DNA from: Gammaproteobacteria bacterium
Lineage (GTDB): Bacteria > Pseudomonadota > Gammaproteobacteria > UBA4575
Direction of reading: 5' to 3'
Length of the DNA stretch: 20,218 nt
Assembly: GCA_027297825.1 (NCBI GenBank)
Contig: JAPUHH010000083.1
Coordinates: 1-20,218 of the forward strand
In this document: piece after piece, positions 15,604-20,218 of the stretch
Layout of the letters: every line of letters begins with the position of its first letter
How positions within the stretch are numbered: the first letter of the stretch is position 1
The notes under the pieces: generated by a model
Told to the model about the DNA's origin: nothing
Seen by the model: only the letters and a program-made list of their open reading frames with translations
Database searches by the model: none
Made by a program: the position numbers and the translations under genes

Positions 15604-17178
15604 TTGGCCATTTCAAATCGGCAGGCGGTTCGTCGCGCATTAATTAGCGTTTCTGACAAAACAGGTGTTATTGAATTTGCTCGCGAGCTGAGCAAACACA
15701 ATATTGAGATACTCTCTACTGGTGGCACCGCTAAGTTGCTCAGTGAAAACGGCTTAAGGGTAACAGAAGTTTCTGATCATACCGGTTTTCCAGAAATTAT
15801 GGATGGCCGAGTCAAAACGCTACATCCAAAAATTCATGGCGGCATTCTTGGTCGTCGTGATATAGATGAAAAAGTCATGCATCAGTACGACATTGCGCCG
15901 ATAGATCTAGTGGTTATCAATCTGTACCCATTCGCTTCAACCGTCGCAAAATCGAATTGTTCCTTAGAAGATGCCATTGAGAATATCGATATTGGTGGCC
16001 CATCAATGTTACGTGCTGCAGCAAAAAATAATGCCTATGTAGCCGTAGTGGTGGATCCCACAGACTATTCCAAACTAGTAACCGAGCTTAACAAAGGCAA
16101 TAGTGCACTCGATCAAGAACTGCGCTTTAATCTTGCGGTAAAGGCGTTTGAACATACCGCTAAATATGATGGCATGATTGCAAATTACTTAGGCAAGCAA
16201 TTGCCGGAGAGCGATGCTGTGTTCCCGCGCACACTCAATCTTCAATACCGCCAAGTACAAGTCCTGCGCTATGGTGAAAACCCACATCAACGTGGTGCGT
16301 TTTATGTTGAAGAGGGCGCGCTTGAACCGAGTGTCGCAACTTCTAAAGTCATTCAGGGTAAAGAACTTTCCTATAACAACGTCGCAGATACCGACGCGGC
16401 TTTAGAGTGTGTAAGACAGTTCTCCACACCTGCATGCGTCATCGTTAAACATGCCAACCCTTGTGGCGTTGCATCTGAAGATAATATTTTACAAGCCTAT
16501 GAGTTGGCTTATCAAACTGACCCCACCTCAGCATTTGGTGGCATCATTGCTTTTAATCAAGAATTAGATGCTACTACTGCAAAAACGATTATTGTTCGGC
16601 AATTTGTTGAAGTACTCATTGCACCCATCATTTCAAACGCCGCTCGTGAAGTATTAGCTGCTAAAAAGAATATTCGTGTATTGGAATGCGGTGCTTGGGA
16701 AGGGACGATTGAATCCTTTGACTACAAACGCGTAATTGGCGGTTTATTAGTACAAGATCGTGACCTTGGCGTGATTAATAAAACAGATATAAAAATTGTC
16801 TCCAAACGTTCGCCAACAGATGAGGAACTTAACGATTTATTATTTGCTTGGAAGGTAGTGAAATTCGTTAAGTCCAATGCCATTGTTTATGTTCGTAACC
16901 AACAAACTATCGGTGTAGGTGCAGGGCAAATGAGTCGTATCTATTCTGCCAGAATTGCCGCTATTAAGGCTCAAGATGAAAATCTAGAAGTCGCGGGATC
17001 GGTAATGGCTTCGGATGCATTCTTTCCCTTCCGTGACGCAATCGATGCGGCTCATGAAAATGGAATTACTGCCATTATACATCCCGGCGGTTCAAAAAAT
17101 GATAATGAAATTATTGCTGCAGTTGATGAGTTGGGAATTGCGATGGTGCTAACCGGCATGCGACATTTCCGCCACTAA
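15604..17178 (+). CDS. purH: Bifunctional AICAR transformylase / IMP cyclohydrolase
   Basis: PurH catalyses the last two steps of IMP synthesis: formylation of AICAR with 10-formyl-THF and ring closure to IMP. The 524-residue protein starts with the MGS-like cyclohydrolase domain (RRALISVSDKTGV, STGGTAKLL, MDGRVKTLHPKIHGGIL, INLYPF). It continues with the transformylase domain, which shows LRYGENPHQRGAFY, VIVKHANPCGVA, TSAFGGIIAFN, GGLLVQDRD, SDAFFPFRDAID and the end GMRHFRH. The start is TTG at 15604, placed there because the conserved RRALISVSDK begins a few codons later and no ATG or GTG lies in frame nearby. No Shine-Dalgarno is visible. It lies in the usual place beside fis, but purD is separated from it by a transporter gene. 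Confidence 0.96.
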   Translation: MAISNRQAVRRALISVSDKTGVIEFARELSKHNIEILSTGGTAKLLSENGLRVTEVSDHTGFPEIMDGRVKTLHPKIHGGILGRRDIDEKVMHQYDIAPIDLVVINLYPFASTVAKSNCSLEDAIENIDIGGPSMLRAAAKNNAYVAVVVDPTDYSKLVTELNKGNSALDQELRFNLAVKAFEHTAKYDGMIANYLGKQLPESDAVFPRTLNLQYRQVQVLRYGENPHQRGAFYVEEGALEPSVATSKVIQGKELSYNNVADTDAALECVRQFSTPACVIVKHANPCGVASEDNILQAYELAYQTDPTSAFGGIIAFNQELDATTAKTIIVRQFVEVLIAPIISNAAREVLAAKKNIRVLECGAWEGTIESFDYKRVIGGLLVQDRDLGVINKTDIKIVSKRSPTDEELNDLLFAWKVVKFVKSNAIVYVRNQQTIGVGAGQMSRIYSARIAAIKAQDENLEVAGSVMASDAFFPFRDAIDAAHENGITAIIHPGGSKNDNEIIAAVDELGIAMVLTGMRHFRH

Positions 17179-17330
17179 GTACCTCGTAAAGCTTAATCCT
17201 CGTCTTATGTACAGAAAGTACTGTATACCGGTATTGCAGGAGCAAAAACTAACGGAACTAAAATCTCTATCCATGAGATAGCATTGCAGCTGCGAAGTTA
17301 CTTGATCTATTAAAAATCAGAACATTAGTT
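17179..17330 (+). other. Gap between purH and the transporter gene, with two palindromes
   Basis: No gene is visible. The gap holds a perfect 10-base palindrome ATACCGGTAT (17225-17234) and an 8-base core GCAGCTGC (17286-17293) with partly matching flanks. Either could be an operator for the transporter, but palindromes this short also arise by chance. No terminator for purH is evident. Confidence 0.3.
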
Positions 17331-18221
17331 GTGAGTCTTTTTGTTCAAATTCTAAGTATCACCTTCCCGATTATTGCGATCGTAATGCTAGGCACTGCCC
17401 TGGGTCGAGCCTGGCGACTGAATATGCATACGGCCAATCGTCTCAACTTAGATGTATTTGTTCCGGCCTTAGTGTTTGCAGCTTTTAGTGACAAATCCTT
17501 TACGCTAAGCCAGCAACTCCCGTTAGCGGCTGCCGGCCTAACGATTGTACTCCTTGCCGGTGTAATAGCTTTATTAATTTCTAAGCTGACCAGCTATTCG
17601 TTTCGAACCATTGCTCCACCCATGATGTTTCATAATGCGGGGAATGTAGGATTACCTTTAATGACGCTTGCTTTTGGAAAATCTGGGCTCGTCACAGGCT
17701 TGGTGTTATTTTTAGTTGGCAACCTTACGCACTTTGGGCTAGGCACGCTAATTTTGACTCCGGGTCGAGGCTTAACAATGTTGCTAAAACAAACCGTTAT
17801 TTGGGCTGCGGCACTGGCATTGATCCTCAATGCATCGTCATTATCTATCCCAGAAAGTGTGATGCTACCTATTCAAATGCTTGGCCAAATTGCGATTCCT
17901 TTAATGTTATTTTCCTTAGGCGTACGTTTAGCAAATGTTGATTTTAAAGAATGGAAAATTGGAATTTTATTTGCCCTACTTACTCCGATTGTTGGTTTCT
18001 GTATTGCCTTTATGATTATACAATTCTATAACTTTACAACTGTTCAAGCAGGGTCATTACTATTATTTGGTGCATTACCACCTGCAGTAATGAATTTTTT
18101 ATTTGCAGAAAGATTTAACCAACAACCTAAGACTGTGGCTTCGATTGTACTCATTGGTAATCTTTTCGCTATCATTACACTACCGATTGCATTAGCGTTT
18201 GTGCTTACAAACTACACATAA
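17331..18221 (+). CDS. AEC family permease (auxin efflux carrier type)
   Basis: The 296-residue protein is almost entirely hydrophobic and forms roughly nine or ten membrane segments. It has the family marks of the auxin efflux carrier (AEC) permeases, such as the early FPIIAIVMLGTALGRAW, FHNAGNVGLPLMTLAFG in the middle, and LMLFSLGVRLANVDFKEW and GALPPAVMNFLFAERF toward the end. Bacterial members export or exchange organic acids such as malate or malonate, but the substrate here cannot be read from the sequence. The start is GTG at 17331 without a clear Shine-Dalgarno. Placed between purH and purD, with 152 bases before it and 40 after, it looks like an addition to the usual gene order. Base composition resembles its neighbours, so any transfer is old or from a similar genome. 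Confidence 0.88.
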   Translation: MSLFVQILSITFPIIAIVMLGTALGRAWRLNMHTANRLNLDVFVPALVFAAFSDKSFTLSQQLPLAAAGLTIVLLAGVIALLISKLTSYSFRTIAPPMMFHNAGNVGLPLMTLAFGKSGLVTGLVLFLVGNLTHFGLGTLILTPGRGLTMLLKQTVIWAAALALILNASSLSIPESVMLPIQMLGQIAIPLMLFSLGVRLANVDFKEWKIGILFALLTPIVGFCIAFMIIQFYNFTTVQAGSLLLFGALPPAVMNFLFAERFNQQPKTVASIVLIGNLFAIITLPIALAFVLTNYT

Positions 18222-18261
18222 ATTTATAAATAATGAGTGACTCAAGAGGTTTAATCCAGCA

Positions 18262-19539
18262 ATGAAAGTCTTGGTGGTAGGTGGTGGCGGACGCGAACAT
18301 GCTTTAGCTTGGAAGCTGTGCCAATCCACTAAGGTTGCACAAATATTTGTAGCACCGGGCAATGCGGGTACTGCAAGTGAGCCTAAAACCACTAATATTG
18401 ATATCGATGCAGAAGATATTGCGTCTCTACTAGATTTTGCAAAACAACAAGGTATAGATTTAACTTTGGTTGGGCCTGAAGCGCCTCTGGTAGCGGGTAT
18501 CGTTGATCAGTTTATTGACGAACAGTTACCGATCTTTGGACCCACTGCAGCCACAGCGCAATTAGAAGGATCTAAAACTTTTGCAAAACAATTCATGCAA
18601 CAACACAACATTCCCACTGGGGATTATGCAGCTTTCACAAACCTGCAAGATGCTAGCACCTATATATTATCTAAACCCGTTCCAATCGTAATCAAAGCAG
18701 ATGGCTTAGCCGCGGGCAAAGGCGTCATCATTGCACAAACCCACCAACATGCACTAGAAAGCGCTAAACAGATGTTAAGTGGCAATAGCTTTGGCGGTGC
18801 CGGCCAACGCATTGTGGTTGAGGAGTTTATTCACGGCGAAGAAGCGAGCTTTATATGCATGGTTGATGGAGAACATGTTTTATCCATGGCAACCTCGCAA
18901 GATCACAAGGCGCGTGATGAAGGCGACCAAGGGCCCAATACCGGTGGCATGGGTGCGTACTCTCCTGCACCCATCGTAAATAAATCGATGCATCAACGCA
19001 TTTTAGAAGAAATTATTTATCCGACTGTAGAAGGGTTTGCACAACAAGGCACACCATATACAGGGTTTCTGTATGCAGGCGTGATGATCGATGCACAAGC
19101 TGATCCTTACGTATTAGAATTTAACTGTCGCTTTGGTGATCCGGAAACGCAACCCATTATGATGCGCATGCAATCGGATTTAGCAGAATTATGTGTGGCC
19201 GCCCTTGCGCAACAATTAGATCAACATACTATTCAGTGGGATTCACGCACTGCATTGGGCGTAGTGCTCGCTGCGGGAGGCTACCCAGAACATTACGACA
19301 AAGGTGAAGTTATCCAAGGATTGCCACAACAAGAGCTTGTTGCACAAAAAGTTTTCCACGCGGGAACCAAACTGCACAACAGCGACGTTTTAACTAATGG
19401 CGGTCGAGTTTTATGTGCAACTGCATTGGGAAGTGATATTCGTACTGCACAGCAACACGCCTATGAACTCGTACAACAAATTTCTTGGCCAGGCATGATG
19501 TATCGCTCAGACATCGGCTTTCGTGCCATAAATAATTAA
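18262..19539 (+). CDS. purD: Phosphoribosylamine--glycine ligase (GAR synthetase)
   Basis: PurD joins phosphoribosylamine and glycine with ATP, the second step of de novo purine synthesis. The 425-residue protein begins MKVLVVGGGGREHALAWKL and continues with the N-terminal domain (VGPEAPLVAGIVDQF) and FGPTAATAQLEGSK. The ATP-grasp domain has VIKADGLAAGKGVIIA, FIHGEEASFICMVDG and GDQGPNTGGMGAYSPAP, and its metal-binding end is LEFNCRFGDPETQ. The C-terminal domain holds LGVVLAAGGYP and VFHAGT. Length matches the family (E. coli 429). AGAGG lies 12 bases before the ATG, further than ideal. It follows the AEC gene on the same strand and is the last gene of the cluster. Confidence 0.97.
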   Translation: MKVLVVGGGGREHALAWKLCQSTKVAQIFVAPGNAGTASEPKTTNIDIDAEDIASLLDFAKQQGIDLTLVGPEAPLVAGIVDQFIDEQLPIFGPTAATAQLEGSKTFAKQFMQQHNIPTGDYAAFTNLQDASTYILSKPVPIVIKADGLAAGKGVIIAQTHQHALESAKQMLSGNSFGGAGQRIVVEEFIHGEEASFICMVDGEHVLSMATSQDHKARDEGDQGPNTGGMGAYSPAPIVNKSMHQRILEEIIYPTVEGFAQQGTPYTGFLYAGVMIDAQADPYVLEFNCRFGDPETQPIMMRMQSDLAELCVAALAQQLDQHTIQWDSRTALGVVLAAGGYPEHYDKGEVIQGLPQQELVAQKVFHAGTKLHNSDVLTNGGRVLCATALGSDIRTAQQHAYELVQQISWPGMMYRSDIGFRAINN

Positions 19540-19751
19540 TCTAAGTAATCACATACTAACTTAAATTTCGAAAATTTAATAAATTTTCAATCGCCCACAA
19601 TGTACAAATTAATTGTTATAAATATTTGAAAGAACACTCCAAGTTAGTTCGTCAATAATCTCAATTAGTTACTGAACTTATTTGTTTATAGATCGACAGT
19701 CACTTATTGAGCAATTAAATAAATTAAGTAAATAATGATTTACTAATATAC

Positions 19752-19780
19752 TTGATCCATTACACGTTAAAATTTCATAT
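19752..19780 (+). promoter_or_regulatory. Possible promoter facing the G-rich block
   Basis: TTGATC (19752-19757), a 17-base spacer and TCATAT (19775-19780). A transcript would begin near 19787 and carry the G-rich block close to its 5' end. The -10 match is only partial and chance matches are common in such AT-rich DNA. Confidence 0.25.
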
Positions 19781-19801
19781 TGATATAAGTTAGATAGGTT
19801 T

Positions 19802-19831
19802 GGGGTTAGACGGGGAGCTTGGGGACCTGGG
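19802..19831 (+). other. Potential G-quadruplex motif
   Basis: Four guanine runs on the plus strand lie at 19802-19805 (GGGG), 19812-19815 (GGGG), 19821-19824 (GGGG) and 19829-19831 (GGG). They are separated by loops of 6, 5 and 4 bases. This meets the common G3+N1-7 rule for a three-layer G-quadruplex and stands out against an AT-rich flank. Whether it folds is not shown by sequence alone. Confidence 0.6.
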
Positions 19832-19858
19832 ATGTACACCAGCGCTTGATAGAAACAA

Positions 19859-19875
19859 GGCGCTTAATAAGCGCC
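19859..19875 (-). terminator. GC-rich hairpin, possible minus-strand terminator
   Basis: GGCGCTT and AAGCGCC form a 7-bp perfect stem with a 3-base loop. In minus-strand sense it is followed by TTGTTTCT, a fair but interrupted U tract, and it lies 67 bases after the small minus-strand frame. A second GCGCTT at 19842-19847 could pair with the same right arm, so two alternative stems are possible. Confidence 0.4.
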
Positions 19876-19941
19876 ATTCAGATCCTTTTAAGTAACGGTT
19901 TTCTGCGCACAACTATAAAAGATAATACTTAGGCAACTGGC

Positions 19942-20145
19942 TTACAGCCCGGCAGCATTTATTCTTATTCTGCCTTGGAAGGCAAAACCGGCCTTTTCAC
20001 TGAAGTCATTGACCACTACACCCAACGACCAATGTCGAGAAAATGTTGCACGCCTTAATGCAATCAAAGTTTTTTTAAACTGACAGAAAATACTAAAACT
20101 AGCCTGATTTGTATTGCCTGTTAGTGTACGGCGCATTTGAAACAC
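19942..20145 (-). CDS. Doubtful small hypothetical protein
   Basis: A 67-residue frame from GTG at 20145 (or ATG at 20136) to 19942. It is basic, with ALRRATFSRHWSLGVVVNDF in the middle, no signal peptide and no domain I recognise. The frame is open further back to a stop at 20209-20211, but there is no better start codon and no Shine-Dalgarno sequence. A hairpin at 19859-19875 could end its transcript. It may be a small gene, a remnant of a longer one, or chance. Confidence 0.25.
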   Translation of the reverse strand: MFQMRRTLTGNTNQASFSIFCQFKKTLIALRRATFSRHWSLGVVVNDFSEKAGFAFQGRIRINAAGL

Positions 20146-20218
20146 CCAAGTCTCAGAAAAACTAACGCCATTACATACAACTAAAATACGTGAAATTGAA
20201 TCACACTTTTATGTACCG

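Larger units (their letters stand above)
19540..20218. other. Long stretch with no convincing gene after purD
   Basis: From 19540 to about 19800 the DNA is very AT-rich, with many stops in all frames. A small AT stem (TAAATTT/AAATTTA at 19562-19578) follows purD but is a poor terminator. At about 19800 composition changes sharply: a G-rich block (19802-19831), a GC-rich hairpin (19859-19875) and several short inverted repeats such as TGCCTTGGAAGGCA (19970-19983) follow. The only reading frame of note is the doubtful minus-strand one at 19942-20145. I see no tRNA, IS end or phage gene. Confidence 0.6.

Noticed and set aside
17216..17239. A LexA (SOS) box near CTGTATACCGGTATTGCAG
   Set aside because: The spacing between CTG and CAG is 13 bases, whereas the LexA site needs 10.
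17179..17330. A PurR-type operator for the purine genes
   Set aside because: I found nothing resembling the ACGCAAACGTTTGCGT consensus before purH, purD or the transporter.
19802..19834. GGA-rich segment as a CsrA-sequestering RNA (CsrB/RsmY type)
   Set aside because: Only a few GGA occur, they are not in hairpin loops, and the known ANGGA repeats are missing. The quadruplex pattern explains the G runs better.

Overview
This window looks like part of a gammaproteobacterial chromosome of fairly low GC content (around 40% by eye). Almost all of it is single-copy housekeeping genes. The order cutA-dsbD-(msrA)-aroQ-accB-accC-prmA-(zinc-ribbon/DUF3426)-dusB-fis-purH-(AEC transporter)-purD is close to the order I recall from Pseudomonas and other gammaproteobacteria. 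The upstream fxsA-groES-groEL block also fits that class. I see no insertion sequence, phage gene, tRNA, rRNA or CRISPR array.

Layout. Bases 1-618 hold the 3' part of a conserved hypothetical gene whose start lies outside the window. It converges on a minus-strand gshA / DUF4124 unit. The DUF4124 gene appears broken by an in-frame amber codon and a one-base shift in an A7 run, and a strong 11-bp hairpin sits between the convergent genes. Divergent from gshA is bpt (leucyl-transferase of the N-degron pathway), whose end overlaps the end of ampD (peptidoglycan recycling). Next on the minus strand are groEL, groES and fxsA. The groE promoter carries a perfect CIRCE operator, so HrcA control is expected. 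On the plus strand cutA and dsbD overlap. An exported MsrA faces dsbD, and the dense aroQ-accB-accC-prmA-DUF3426-dusB-fis-purH run follows, with dusB and fis overlapping by ATGA. An AEC-family permease lies between purH and purD.

The genes cover thiol/redox and protein quality control (gshA, dsbD, msrA, groESL, bpt), fatty-acid precursor synthesis (accB, accC), aromatic synthesis (aroQ), translation-related modification (prmA, dusB), nucleoid control (fis) and purine synthesis (purH, purD).

Two features stand out. Many genes in the long operon start with GTG or TTG and lack a visible Shine-Dalgarno sequence, whereas groES, groEL and fis have clear ones. The final ~680 bases after purD hold no convincing gene: a very AT-rich stretch changes abruptly at about 19800 to a G-rich segment that fits the canonical G-quadruplex pattern. 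A hairpin and a doubtful small minus-strand reading frame follow. This is the least explained part of the window and the best place to look for something new.
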